In this document: positions 49,430 through 62,541 of the stretch, piece by piece | Layout: each line of letters starts with the position of its first letter | Position numbering within the stretch: the first letter of the stretch is position 1 | From: Carya illinoinensis | Taxonomy: Eukaryota; Streptophyta; Magnoliopsida; Fagales; Juglandaceae | Length of the DNA stretch: 64,000 bases | NCBI RefSeq assembly: GCF_018687715.1 | Contig: NC_056766.1 | Coordinates: 39,279,433 to 39,343,432, forward strand | Reading direction: 5' to 3' | The notes under the pieces: model-generated | What the model saw: the letters and a program-made list of their open reading frames with translations, nothing else | What the model was told of the DNA's origin: nothing | Databases searched by the model: none | Program-made: the position numbers and the translations under genes

Positions 49430-49870
49430 GGCATTAATAGTTCAAACAGCCAATTTTTTGTTAGAACGGTATACGTAAGGACGAGAAATTTTGTCCCCAA
49501 TAAAACTACCGTTCGAACATTTACAAACACGTTCGAACATAATAAAATAAACATTCGAACGGATATTGTATATGATCAAACGAGAATTTAACACATTAAG
49601 TGATAATTAACATGAAATTAACTTACCGTTTCGAACAACATACAGCGACGTTTGAACTTTAAGGTTAATCAATGTTCAAGCGGATGTATGAAAGATCAAA
49701 TAGAAAATTTGCGGATTAAGTCCCTAAATTTAGTGGGAAATTGAGTTACCGTTCGAACCCATTACTGTAATGTTCGAACTAATAGGTTAATCAATATTCG
49801 AACGTAAAATAAAGAGTTCGGACGGTAATTTATTGCATAGAGAAACATTTGAATAGTATATATTCCATTC
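49430..49870. repeat. Left subterminal GTTCGAAC repeats of the CACTA element
   Basis: ACCGTTCGAAC, CACGTTCGAAC, CATTCGAACG, ACCGTTTCGAAC, ATGTTCGAAC, TATTCGAACG and related versions occur about every 20-60 bp in both orientations. In Spm the TNPA protein binds short subterminal repeats; the same role is inferred here. Confidence 0.75.
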
Positions 49871-50049
49871 AACCAGTGACATTAATTTTATAAAAACTTT
49901 CAATTAAACAATATATATAATAGAAATTAATAATTAATTTAGAAAAAAAAAACGATCATTCATAGTTAAATTAATTTTACAAAACACACAATATTGTCTA
50001 TACAAAACAAAACAAAATACAAATAAAAGATATAGAGATGGGCGTGTCT

Positions 50050-51260
50050 CTAATGACCCAACTCTCTAACCACATCCTCGACTGCAGCTAGGCGTGTCTC
50101 TAGTTGTGTTAGCCAAGTACTGATCGTGACCTAAGTCACAGATATGCATCAATCTTTATACGTAAGTCAGAGATGCTAGCATTAATCTTTGTACGTAAGT
50201 TAGAAATGGCACTACAAATCTTCGTACGCACTGCATCAATCACCTTTGATGTCTGTGTGTGGATCTCTGCACGTACTATATCTGCAATCTCATCACGAGT
50301 AGTAGTGCGTAATGCATTGGCTTGCGTGAATGTCTCACCGACCAATACTCCATGATCTTTCGGGTGTGCATCTCCCTTAGTATCGACCGGCTCTAGGATA
50401 GGAGCACAAAGACAAAGTCTCGAGTGTCCTATGCTTCATGACAAGGTGGAAAAGTTGATCGGTCTAATTGGCTCCCAGACACACTCAACACACTCAGTAA
50501 CATCTGGAAAAAGCCTAGCATATAGTAGAAATCGTGTGATCGGGATCCCAAAGGGCAATATATTCATTGTAATGTAGGAAGCCTCTGATTGAGTTCTAGT
50601 GAATATATAACCCAATAGGTCGATAGGCACCCCACAAACTACGCATATAATAAAATTCGCATGATCCATGCCAACCTCTATCTTATACTATTGATGATCA
50701 ATGTTTTTGGTGATGATTAAGTTCATGATCTTGAAGAAACCAGATAAATCAGCATGTTTGATGCTCTTCGCCCCATCATAGGAAGGAGCATTTGGACCAA
50801 CAACCAACTACTTTACCTCATGATCGTTGAGGTCATCGAGTCCATCTCTATCAAAGCTCTCATCCTCAGCCATCTCCCCATTAGCTGTAGACTCCTTGGG
50901 CACCATGTTCGGATATGCAGTGCATAATCATAGGATACCAATGAAATCAACAAGTCTGTCTACTAAAAATGTAACTAAGGCTTCCGGGACGAAGATCGTG
51001 TATGCCTCATTGTCATCTCAGTTGGAACCACTAAGCTCTATATAAAACTCAAAAACGATGTTGATAAAGGAAACGAGGTCCCATGCTTTGTCCATGCTCG
51101 ACAATAACGGCTGTAAAGGAACGACCCTCCCAAAGAAGATCTTGAAAGTCAAAGATCTTCACTTGATGCTCCAACAAAACAGTCATCTCTCGATATGACT
51201 CGTTGTAGGGTTATCCTGGTCTGCCACGTTTCCATTCCCTAGAAGACGTTGTCAACTTGA
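50050..51260 (-). pseudogene. CACTA accessory module on the minus strand (unidentified transposon protein)
   Basis: Open pieces on the minus strand include 50436-50669, with LPFGIPITRFLLYARLFPDV followed by ECVECVWEPIRPINF. Another at 50136-50345 is a heptad-like helical repeat (RTKI-SISDLR units) that would form a coiled coil. The first resembles the poorly characterised plant transposon protein family that accompanies CACTA elements; this is inference from the motif style. Coding is interrupted. It is divergent from the transposase genes. Confidence 0.45.
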
Positions 51261-51929
51261 AATTTAAAAAATAAAATTAAGAAAATTAGTTATAAAATAT
51301 GATACATAAACCTTCACATAATTTTAAGCTGATTAATATAACTTAAATTGTTTTGTGTTATACTGTTCGATCGAATCATTAGGCGTTAGAACGTTATAAT
51401 ACTATTTCAAACGATTACATAACCATTCAAACACTATTGAGAGGACTAAACTATTCGAACGCCTAACATTTGTGTTCAAACGGTTTCTTAACCATTCAAT
51501 ACGAGTCCATAATGTTTGAACGAATTAACCATTGTTCAAATGGTTTCTGGATCAAGCTTAGCAATGACTAAGTCAACTTGGTGGCCATTGAAATGAAAGG
51601 AATCATCTTCCACAAATAATGCAAATACAAGGCCAGGATGTGCATAGAGGCATCACGACCTTGTGTACCTCTCGACTAGAAGTGGTATTTGATGGTGGCG
51701 GTGACACGGCAGTGAAGACGGTGATCGATGAGGAGCGTTCGACGGTGTCTCGGTTTAGAGAGAGAGAATGCAATCGATTGAGGAAGCCAGTAGTCGTTTA
51801 TAGGGTTATATCATACGAACGTTCATTTTACATTCAAACGATGTTGTTCGAACGTTAAAATTAAACATTAGAACGTTGTTCTATACGATTTATTGTTCGA
51901 ATGCTCATAATTAAATTTTGAATGATGTT

Positions 51930-52190
51930 TATATACTATTTATATATAGCATATAATATAGTATATATTATATACTATTTACATTATATTACAGTATATA
52001 ATATTAACTGTTATAGTATATAATACTATATATATTATATATTATCATATATAATACTATAGTATACTAGATAATATATATTATAGTAATAATGCTATAC
52101 CATATTATAGTACACTAAAACTATATAGTATATATTATATATTTATAGTATATACTTATATTAGTATACTATGATATACTATATCATACT
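51930..52190. repeat. AT-only palindrome-rich block
   Basis: About 260 bp consisting almost wholly of TATA, TATAGTATA and ATACTATA units in both orientations, with high potential for cruciform structure. Confidence 0.8.
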
Positions 52191-52655
52191 GTTGTGATTG
52201 ACGCCATTTGAAATTGTGGTAGGAATTTTTCCTAACAATCCTTGAGTAGCGGAGCAACGTTCGAATGGTACTTTTCAGAGTTCAAACGATGGGCGGGAAA
52301 ATTTTGTCAGTGAGAAAAATCACGAACAAAAATTCATTTTCACATTCAAACGTTAATGATGAACATTTGAACGGTAAAAATTTTAAAAGGACATGCAAGT
52401 GACTACATTTTTCATCATAATAAGAATATATTAAATGGAAACGACTGCATTTTGTATAAGGGAACTTGTTACAACAACCTTTATCGCCGTAATAAGTTTA
52501 AAAAAAATTTCTCTCCTCATATACTCCCAAATACTCAGCATCTTCATTCTTCTTCAATATTTCAAACTACTTCTTCACAACTTCAACCAGATATATTGAG
52601 CCCTTCTTTTAAAAAATTAGAGAGAAAGAGAAATAATCACATTTTGTTTTGAGTT

Positions 52656-52656
<1 letters not shown>

Positions 52657-52719
<63 letters not shown>
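52657..52719. repeat. (AG)n microsatellite
   Basis: About 62 bp of AG dinucleotide within the CACTA element. Confidence 0.93.
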
Positions 52720-52723
<4 letters not shown>

Positions 52724-54120
52724 AAGATTAAAGGAGATTTTGAGAGAGGGCTATACATGATCAATTTTTCCAAGGTATGTTCTTTGTTAAATTTCTATGT
52801 TTTAGTTCATGTTCTTTTGTAAAAATTTGTCTTTTACTAATTTTATTGTATTTACTATATGTGGTGTAGGTGTTTTGTAATGTATTGGATTGTTTGGAGT
52901 TGCATTTAGGTATGATTTATAATTTCACTCACTATGATATATGTATTTCTATGTTTGTAATTATTAATACTGATTTGTGAGGTAGTGCTTGTGGATATTA
53001 TTTTGAATGGGTTGTTTGTTCACGTTGTTCTTCGTTCTCATCTATAACTTGGGTTTAAACCATTCTAACTATATATGTTACCATTCGAATGGTTATGATG
53101 CGTTCGAACTGTGTATACGTTTAAACGAAAGTTTGCATTACAGATAACTCATATCATTCAATACTTAGAAACACTCAAACTAATTTTTTTAAAAATATAT
53201 GTAAAAAAAATTATCACCTTATTTAATTGCTATAGTTGATGTACTTTAAAAAATAATTGAAAAAATCATATATTTACAGGAATAAAAATTAATTAAGTTA
53301 ATAAATATGTAAATTAAATAATTACTAAATTACTAAAAAAATGGTTTAACAAAATGATGTAAAATTCAAAATATTTACAGAAATAATAAAATAACTAAAT
53401 TAATAAAAAGTGTAGTTTAAAAAATTGATTTCCAATTTAAACTACTTTCAAGAATAATAAAACTCAAAAACACCAAATTAAATTAAAAGAATATGTAAAA
53501 TAAATAAATAATTATTAAATTACTAAAAAAATGTAGTTTAAAAAATGATGTATAATTCTAAATATTTACAAGAATAACAAAATTTAGAACCAACCCAATT
53601 AGAGTTTAGAAAATCATATTTTGAGTTCAACATCATAATTAATTAACTAGAATATATGATTTAATACTATATTCTCGTGTATTGTATTGTTGTTGTGAAT
53701 TATTCTCATATATTGTATTGTTGTTTTGTATTATTCTCGTGTCTTGTATGTTACATTGAAATAAACTTTAGACTCATTCAATAGTTATCAATCACATTGA
53801 ACGATTGATTGATAACTCTTGAATTGTATAGAGTACACAGTTTGGGATTGTAACATCATTCTTGCAAACTATCCAACTGTATCTATTTGTGTCCGACATT
53901 ATAAACTTTGGTAGAGTCATCCCCTATTGTTCTCTGGATATGCAGTTTCACTAATAGTGCATCGACGTGTTACTCTTTGGTGCACATTATCAAACGAGCA
54001 TATTTTGATAACTATGAGGAGATGTTGTCGAAATTTCATTAAACATGACAGATAATAGTTAATAGGTTGGTGACAATGATCTAACAATCCCTAATGGGAT
54101 AAAACCAACTACCCAATGAA
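52720..54120. other. CACTA internal non-coding sequence
   Basis: AT-rich; possible 5' leader and intron of the transposase gene. A loose repeat of about 120 bp containing AATTACTAAATTACTAAAAAAATG and a TGTAAAATTCAAAATATTTACA-like block recurs between about 53280 and 53580. Confidence 0.5.
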
Positions 54121-57100
54121 ATGAAGAAATTGAACAATATGTTATATACATGCTTACTTGTTAATATGCACATGACTATTTGTACTAGGGTATTAGGCAT
54201 GGATAAGAGTTGGATGCGAGTTAGAGATCGCTTGGGTGAGGATTATAATGTATATGTTGAAGATCTTAAGAAATTTTTGGAGTTTGCATCCAGTATAGTT
54301 TGATAGTGACAGGCATATTAGATGCCCATGCCGACAATGCCATAAGATAGACTTGGTGAGAGAGCAAATCTATTTGTAAAATATATTGATCAGGGTTATA
54401 CTAATTAGGTCTTACATAGCAAACCATATCCAACGTCATTCAAGCCTCCGCAAGAAGAAGACATTGATGAAGATATACAACTAGATGTTATTGGTGATGA
54501 ATGCGATGAGTATATGGAGCAAATGTTAAATGACATTGGTGTGGGAATGTTTATGGATACAACAAATTCAAATGAAGCGCGCCATAACATTTTTGCACTC
54601 TTGTGGAATGATTCATGGCGTAAGTTATATCCAAGATGCTAAAAGCATAGTAAGTTGTCATTTACAGTTAAACTGCTTCATATAAAATTCATGTGCCGAT
54701 TATCAATTAAAGTTGTCAATGTTTACTCGGGCTGTTTAAAGAGGCACTTCTATTAGACAATATTTTACCTCACAACTTCTATAAAGCAAAACAATTAAAG
54801 CGATGACTCAGATTTGATTACAACATAATACATGCATGTAAGAATAACTGTGTATTATTTTGTCGACAGAATAAGCAATTGAACGAGTGTTCCATTTACC
54901 ATGAATCAATATGGACATCTAAGAAGTAGAATGTGCTGTGAAAGGTCGTATGCCACTTTCCATTGATACCTATATTCCAATAGTTTATTTATGTCACATG
55001 CAACGATTGTAAATATGACATGGCACTCATCATCTAGAGTCGGGAATAATGATGTCTTCTCACATCCTACTGACTCTTAGGTTTGAAAGAATTTGATTTG
55101 GAACACCTATGGTTTGATGAAACATGTCATATTATAGGCAATAAATTATTGTTCCGCTTATGAAAACTTGTCAGGTTGGAGTACTAAAGGAAAAATGGCA
55201 TGTTCGACTTGTATTAAATATACCCAATCTAAATGGCTTGCATATGAGAGGAAACTATACTTCATGGGTCATCTTCGATTTTTACCTAGTGATTATAGAT
55301 GGCGTGAAAATTCTAAGATATTTGATGGCACGGTTGAATGGGAGCACCCTCTATGACGCCTCCAATTTCCACGTACGGATACGTGAAAATCGAGGCATCA
55401 GGATGATGACAACACGGGTCACACACCCCAACGATAAGTGTTAAGTGTATGCACATGCAACATATGTAAGAGAAAAGACACAGTGGATAAGTTAAGTCGA
55501 TCAATTAAGTACCAGAATTTGTTTAAATACAAGATCTCTTAAATACAAGAGTTTCAAAAATAATACAATTCTCTAATAAAAATGTAAATAAACCAAGATA
55601 CAATAACCAATAATGGAACATAAATCTCATCCCATGAGAAAGTGATCCTCGATCACTCTTCCGGCGAAGCCGCATCCTCATTTACATCAAAATCTACGGT
55701 ACCAAGAAACGATACCGCAGGTAAATAATAATCCAAACAGCCCATAAGATAAAAATAAATTCATGCAACAACAATATGCATGCACATGGTGACAGATGCA
55801 TGAGACCCAAAAGTCACCCTTTCCCAAAATGAGAAATTTTCTACACACGCCAAAATCTCATTTGGCCTAAAACATTTCCATTAAAACATCTGTCATTTTT
55901 CCAGAAAATGACCCAACATAAATTCCATCATTTTCCCATAAAATGGTCGTCATATCCTTTAACCAAATCCCGCCATTTTTTTAGAAAATGGTCTATTAAT
56001 CATTTTAACCGTATGCACCATGATCTCTCTTAGGGACTATCCGCACACCCTGACTCCCTTCACCACATTATGGGTAATGACCATGCGTGTGATTTCATAA
56101 CGAGCAATACCCAATTCCGTACCCAGCACATTCGTAGCCAAGCATTCTCTAGTCCCTGCTAACAGAGGGGCCATTGAGTCAACACGAGTGCATTACCATC
56201 TTGTCTAATCCCGTTGTAGCCCAACAACAACCCAGGAGACGTCACTCAGTATATTTCACTCCCGAATAACCAAAGGAGTTCCACCGAGATAATGGCTCAT
56301 CTCGGCTTGGGATCGTGATACACATGCATTCAAAAATCTATTTACCACATGAAAACCCAGTTTTTATTTCCAATACATAAACATGCATGCAATATGCGAA
56401 AAAACAATTTTCATTTTACAAACATGAACATACATGCACCATGCAATGCATATGACAAGACATAACCAACAAATCCCAACATCATCCAATCACACAAATA
56501 ACTTCGTTCTCCATTCCAACCGACCCACGACTCATCGGACTCAGTTCGATACAACCAACCAATTTCATAAAATATTTTTCAATGAAAGATATATTTAAAT
56601 CTTAAGAATTATTCAAAAATACTTACAGTGCTATAATATAATTTTTGGAGGATCAATGAGTTGCAAAAGGCGTCAGCAAAGTAACGTCAGTGCAAAATCC
56701 ACTATAGTCGTGGGTCTCAAAATACCTAAATTTGAACAGAGACAAACGAAAACTAGGGAATGCTAGGGAATGGCTTGAGGTGTTGGTGAAAATAATAGTA
56801 GTGGTGGTTGGTAGTGGGTGGCGGCGTAAAGGGCGGTTAAAGGCCAAAAAGCCCAAATCAGAAATTGTGATGGTTGAGCTTCACCGGTGGCAGATCAGAG
56901 CTAGAGATGGGTGGTTTGGGTTACTGGGAGGCCAGTGAAGAAGTGGTGAAGAGGTAATGGCTGGTGGTGGAGCGACGACGGCGCGGGGAGAATTTTGGAC
57001 CACGGCTTGGTGGTGTGCGTAAGGCTTAATGGTGGCATTTGGAGGGCTGAAAACGGAGAGGTAAGGTCGCCAGCTGGTGGGGAAGAGAATGGGAGCAGTG

Positions 57101-59580
57101 GCAATGGCAATGGGTGGCGCACGACCAAGCTGGAAGAAAAATAGGCTGCAAATTAGAGCTGCGTGTGAGAGAGGAGCTGAAAATGGGTGGGGTTGTTCGC
57201 CGGCCGGAGGGCAAGAGGATGGGCTAGGCAATGGTGGCCACGCAGGCATGCGTCGACTCACTAGAGAGAGGGAAGAAAATGGACAAGAAGAAGAGGGGAG
57301 GGCTCGTGCATGGGCTAGGGGAAAAATAGGGAGAAAAAGAAAAAGAAAGAAGAAAAATGAACAAGAAAGAGAAATGGAAAAGAAAAAGATGGAAAAAAAA
57401 TTGAATGGAAAGAAATAAGGTCTAGTGTTTTCAATCTGAGTCTCAAAACGGATCTAATGAAATAGATTTCAAAACGGCAAATTTAAATAAAATAATTTAA
57501 ACATAGTGACCTAGTAAAATAAAATAATAAAATTCAATAATAACTAATTTAAATTAAAGAGCAATTTAAATACAAAACAATAATTAATACCAAGAAAGCA
57601 CATGAAAATAATTTTCACAACTTAAAAATCATAAAATAAATTTAGCAAAAAATTCGATAAATTTAAAATAAGGAACCAATATTTAAATTAAAGAAAATAA
57701 TTTTTTAATTAAAATATACTAAAATATGGGGTATCACACTCTTCACCATATTTGTCTGGCCAAGATATACTTACACAATTTGTAGATGTCAGTTGTAATG
57801 AATCTAGTAAAAAGCAACGGAAGAAAAAACAAATTGCGAATCAGTTAAGTTGGACAAAGAGTATATTTTTCAAACTCTCGTACTAGTCAATGTTAAAATT
57901 GCAACATATATATTCTCAATGTTATGTATATTAAGAAAAATATATACGAGTCCTTTTTGAAAACCATGATGTTAACTAAAGGCAAAACGAATGATTCATT
58001 AAACTCACAGAAGGATCTAAAGCGGTTGGAAATAAGATTGAAAATGTACTTGCAACAAAGTGGTTCATCTGTCTACATGCCAATTGGATTGTATACACTG
58101 TCAAAGAATGAATGGGTTACAATTTGTGAGTGGCTAATGAAAATTAAATTGCTTGATGGTTATGCCTCAAATCTGACAATGTGTGTGTGAAACGAATGAC
58201 TGGAAAATTACTAGATTAAAAAATCATGATTGTCATGTATTTTTACAACGTATCTTGCTTGTTGGTATCCATGGGTACTTGATGAAATATGTGTGCGTAA
58301 CTTTGGCTGAATTGGGCGCATTTTTTAAAGACTTATGTAGAACGTTAAATGTAGAAGTTTTGGATCATATGGAATGAAAAATTACTATAATATTATGCAA
58401 GCTGAAGAGTATTTACTCACTGTCATTCTTCAATGTCATGCTTCACTTAGCCGTTCATTTGCCACTTGAGACTCAACTTGCAGGACTAGTCCAATATGGA
58501 TGGATATATCCCATTAAACGGTTCCTTAGGAAGTTAAAACACACAATAGGTAACAAGGCCTGTCCAAAAAGGTCAATTGTATAAACATAGATTGACGATA
58601 AATGGTATACATTCTGTTCCAAATACTTCCATAGAGTTGACACGAGGTTTGATGAGCTGGAAAGAAACTTTTATGTTGACCAAGCATTACAACGAAATGA
58701 GTTTTTTGTATTTTTTCAACAAGCATGTCCACTTCATGCAGCACATGGTTATGATTTGTGTAAAAGAGAGTTCAAAAAAGCTTAATGGCACGTACTAAAC
58801 AATTTCCCTGACGTAGAGAGCCATTTGAAATAAGTTGTCATTATTTATTAATTAATATTGTAATTTACTACAAAAAAATTATAAGATTATAAATTATTTG
58901 GTAATCTTCAATTTCAGTGATCATATTAATGTACTTAAAGAACTAGGAATAAATGATATAAACCAAAAACATGAAGAGATGTTCCCAAAATGGTTTGAAT
59001 AATGTGTAATGACATTACATATGCGAGTTTGAATCACCAAAAAAATAATATGATTGTTTATTTTTGTATGTTTATACTTTATTCAATATGTAGGATGTAC
59101 AAATGCATACGAGTAATCCAGACGATATACCAGATGGTATATCGGACGAACTATATGCATTGGCATGTGGCCCTTCGTAATGCAATGTTTGATATTTTGC
59201 ATGTATTTATCGAGGAATCAAGTATCATACAATAGATTGAGAACGCTTTAGGAAAACACAAAATAGTGGTGTTCTAGTTGAAAGAAGTCATGACGAAGAA
59301 AACATTGATTTCGATGGGGTTATTGTTGGTATAATTAGAATGAGATATTTTGGGGAGCTTATGGTGTATCTGTTTAAGTTTGATTGATGGGATTTAAGCA
59401 ATCCTTGAAGAGAAGTGCACCACGATGAATTTATTTGAGTATTAATAAATTAAAAAAATGGTATGAAGATGATCCTTTTATTTTGGCTTCCCATCTCAAG
59501 TATTCTACTTAAATGATCTTGAGTTAGGAAATCAATGGTGAGTAATAAAAAAATTTTCTCTAAATAATATATATGATGTT
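54121..59580 (+). pseudogene. TNPD-like CACTA transposase, decayed and split
   Basis: The front part (54121-55353) has a start-type segment with MDKSWM, CPCRQCHKIDL, and then SGWSTKGKMACSTC with YFMGHLRFLPSDYRWRE at 55168-55353. These are the Transposase_21 signatures of CACTA elements. A 2.4-kb LTR interrupts it. It resumes at 57744 with SIFFKLSY-like and EKYI-like pieces, then the DUF4218-type part KITRLKNHDCHVFLQRIL and LAELGAFFKDLCRTLNVEVL (58200-58370) and LHLAVHLPLETQLAGLVQYG (about 58440-58500). Near 58970-59490 come HEEMFPKWFE and KWYEDDPFILAS of the DUF4216-type end. Many stops and frameshifts are present. Confidence 0.8.
55349..57743 (+). mobile_element. 2.4-kb LTR (solo) nested in the CACTA transposase
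   Basis: The element at 55354-57738 begins TGACGCCTCCAATTTCC and ends GGGGTATCACA. Flanks are CTCTA (55349-55353) and CTCTT (57739-57743), a 5-bp duplication with one change. It has no protein domain. The proline-rich open frames at 56881-57261 lie in a GC-richer part and show no family. Its right end is homologous to the LTR fragment at 38970-39516, and its left end resembles the 33769 element. No internal retrotransposon region is present, so it is a solo LTR. Confidence 0.75.
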
Positions 59581-60349
59581 ATCCCTGAGGCGAAGGGACA
59601 AGATGAAGAAGAAGATGGTCTCTCTACTCAAGAAGCATGTCAAAAGAGTCAACCCATCTATAACTTGTTTGTAAATTTGAGCCAGTATGATATGATTTCA
59701 TTACATAGGGAAGATATTGAAGTTGAAATTGTTAATGCAACATTTGAGTAAAATATTGAGTATATGAAGTCTCTACAGATAATGAGGGCGAATGATCAAC
59801 TGAAACTGATACTGATGATTGGCCGGTTTTGTGTTCACATGACACATTATGACAAATATTTTATGTAATGAATGTATCAGTATTTTGAAATTATGTCATT
59901 GAAGAGGAAGGAAGTTCGCATCCTATCTCCATATATTTCTAACTCTCCATCTAACTCAATACTAGATATTGACTTTAGAGAACAAAGTAAAAATCTAGTA
60001 CTCATTTTGTTTCAATTAAAGTAATTCATACATATTACATCGTTTCTACAATGAATATTATATTATGTAGAGTTAATAGTACAATCTTGTCAAAGTGTGG
60101 GCACTATTAGAGGTGTGATGATGGAAAAATATTGTAAAATGTGTAAGATTAAGGTTAACATTCCTGACAAACATGACAACCAACAGCTTTGCTTGTATCG
60201 CATGTGGATACTCTTACACAAACTGATACAACTTTGGCTATTAGTTCATGGCAAAAAGTACTCCAAGATATGAAAGATCTTATCAAGAAGCGTTGTCTAG
60301 TAATGTTTAAATAATTGATTTATAATATTATTTAATATGTATGCAAAAT

Positions 60350-61390
60350 TTAGAATATGCAAGTGATGATATCTTTGTGTATATATTTTTTCAAAAATAA
60401 CTTCAAACTAGATTTTGATCGGAAAGATGAGCGTAAGATTGTCAATAAGCTTATGTGTAATATATTTCACAAATATAAAGCAATGTGTCATGAGCATTAT
60501 AATAAATTTGAGAACAAAGAATATGCATGCCAACATTTTTTTTAGCATGTTCGACCTTCTGATTCGAAAAAATTTTGTGATGTATTTGAGGATCTATCAT
60601 ATAAAATAAATTAAATAAATTTTTGTACGTGTTCTATTTATAATTTTCACTTCCTAATATTTACAACTTCTATGCAGAAGAGAAATTGTATAAACAAAAT
60701 AAATAGTTCGAAGTTGAAGATTCATCATCATGTAGGCTCAAGATCTTTCCATTGCCTCTCTAAGAAATTGGTAATACTATTTTATTTTTCTTATTATATA
60801 TAGTTTGTTATTTGGAGGTATTCTAATGACTTTATATCTCAACAAATGTCTCTTGTAGTAAGAGCCAGATGCCAATTATGATTTGACAAAATTATATGTT
60901 GCATCATATACTGATCATAATATAGAGTAGACTCATCTTGATGTCCGTAAAAATTATGTAAATATTATTATCTATTTTAATTAAACAATTTGAATATTTG
61001 TGGTGTTATTAATTCTTTTTCTTGTGTCTAGGAAAAAATGGTTGTGATATGTACTAAATCTATATTAGATCAAAATTCCTCAACAAGTAATATTAAAATT
61101 TTTACACAAATTCTGGGTCAAGGTTCAGGATATTTGAGGGGTTTGGGTCGCTATGTAAAGCCTTCTAACTCTTCCTCATTGTCAGGGTATACCTCTAACA
61201 CCTCTATAGCGTTAGAAAAAGCGAATTCCAAAATCAAGAATTGAGTACAAGGCAACATGAGTTAGAGGCTTAATCAGCAAAACAAATAGTCATAGAGATG
61301 TACATAAAACAACAAAAAGAGTTCAGGAGAGAGGTGCAACTCCAAATGCAAATGCTTATGCAATAGTTCAAACCTCCAAGCAACTGATTT
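60350..61390 (+). pseudogene. TNPA-like / Transposase_24-type relic
   Basis: Segments in the order expected for plant Ptta/En-Spm second proteins: KDERKIVNKLMCNIFHKYK near 60420, INSSKLKIHHH and SRSFHCLSKK near 60700-60770, EPDANYDLTKLYVASYT near 60863, and ILGQGSGYLRGLGRYVKPS near 61110. Introns separate these or stops interrupt them. A glutamine-rich helical tail follows. In Spm the second protein binds subterminal repeats, which are present at both ends here. Confidence 0.65.
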
Positions 61391-61499
61391 ACATTATACA
61401 TATAAATTTTGGGATCTATTTATGTACAAAGCACACTAGTACTAAACAAATTGCAGTGTATTTTTTTAAATATTATATATGTTTATTTGATTTTTCATT

Positions 61500-61965
61500 A
61501 TTAGGTAATATAAAATAGTTACTGTTCAAACAACCTAAAACTGTTTAAACAAATTAAGTAAAACCATTTTAACATTGATACAAAACATTCGAATGTAATC
61601 ATTATTAAACGTTCAAACAATACTTGAAAGCATTCGAACGATAACATCGAATATGAATTAAACGTTCGAACAGCATCTCATAACAAATTGTTTGATCGTA
61701 TCATGGTCCGATCAAACGTTTTACTCAATACGTTCAAACATATTTTACCATTCGATCATCAAATTGTTTGTTTGAACGTTATCTCATGCCTATTTGGTCG
61801 AACAGACTGGTATCGATCAATTACTTATGAAGGACGCGTTCAACGTTCAAACATCACATTTGTATCGTTTGAACATGATTCTAGGACGAAATTCAATCAT
61901 CCCAAAATAATGTTATGTTCAAATGCAATCGAACGGTTTTGTTCAAGTTCGTCCTAAAATATATT
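61500..61965. repeat. Right subterminal GTTCGAAC repeats of the CACTA element
   Basis: CTGTTCAAAC, CATTCGAATG, ACGTTCAAAC, CATTCGAACG, ACGTTCGAAC and variants every 15-50 bp, mirroring the left end. Confidence 0.75.
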
Positions 61966-62132
61966 TTTTTTTGGACGAAATTGATATTTTCGTCTTAAAA
62001 TACCTTTTGGGACACTATTATTGGAACAACCTTGGAATGATTTTTTTTCATTCTAAGTAATATTATGGGATGAAATCACAGTTTTTTGAGAAAAAATTTC
62101 ATCCCAAAAAACCACTTCTTTTATAGTGATAT

Positions 62133-62541
62133 ATGCATGATTTGTGGAGAATAAAACATATTTGGACTTAAAAAATTCTCATCTAATACTTTTTTATTAC
62201 AAAAATTTCTTCATTCCTTTTTCGGTAGGTTAAGAGTCTGTAAATGTATTTGGAGAAAATTATTTTAAGTTTTTTTTATTAAAAAGTGTTGAAATTTGTA
62301 AAAAATTGAAAACAAAGAGAGAAAAATAACGGCTTCCACTACTTGACCTCTTTAAATTTTCATAAAGAGGAAATATTTTAATGGGCTTATAGCTTTAGTA
62401 CTACAGGATTGCTATTAAGTCTGAAGCTAATGTCTCATGATATATTATAAACCTTTTTTAAAAAAAAATTTAAATAACTTTTGAATAAATTAATAAAAAA
62501 ATGTCAAAATTTAGGGGTTGCCCTCCCTTAAATATAAGAGT
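62133..62541. other. AT-rich flank of the CACTA element
   Basis: No gene or repeat family recognised. Confidence 0.45.

Larger units (their letters stand above)
49321..62132 (+). mobile_element. 12.8-kb CACTA (En/Spm) DNA transposon
   Basis: The element spans 49324-62129. The left end is CACTACAACAAAAAAGAAG and the right end reads CACTATAAAAGAAG on the minus strand. A 3-bp duplication ATA flanks both sides (49321-49323 and 62130-62132), as CACTA elements make. GGGACGA/TCGTCC-like blocks occur inside both ends. Both subterminal regions are full of GTTCGAAC-type motifs. Internal genes are a TNPD-like transposase (TNP2/Transposase_21, DUF4218, DUF4216 type) and a TNPA-like (Transposase_24) relic, plus a minus-strand module at the left. 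All coding parts carry stops, so this copy is not autonomous, but its ends could still be recognised. A 2.4-kb LTR is nested in the transposase. Confidence 0.88.

Noticed and set aside
56881..57261. Proline/alanine-rich minus-strand open frames
   Set aside because: They lie in the purine-rich part of the solo LTR, overlap in three frames and show no conserved domain; a composition artefact.
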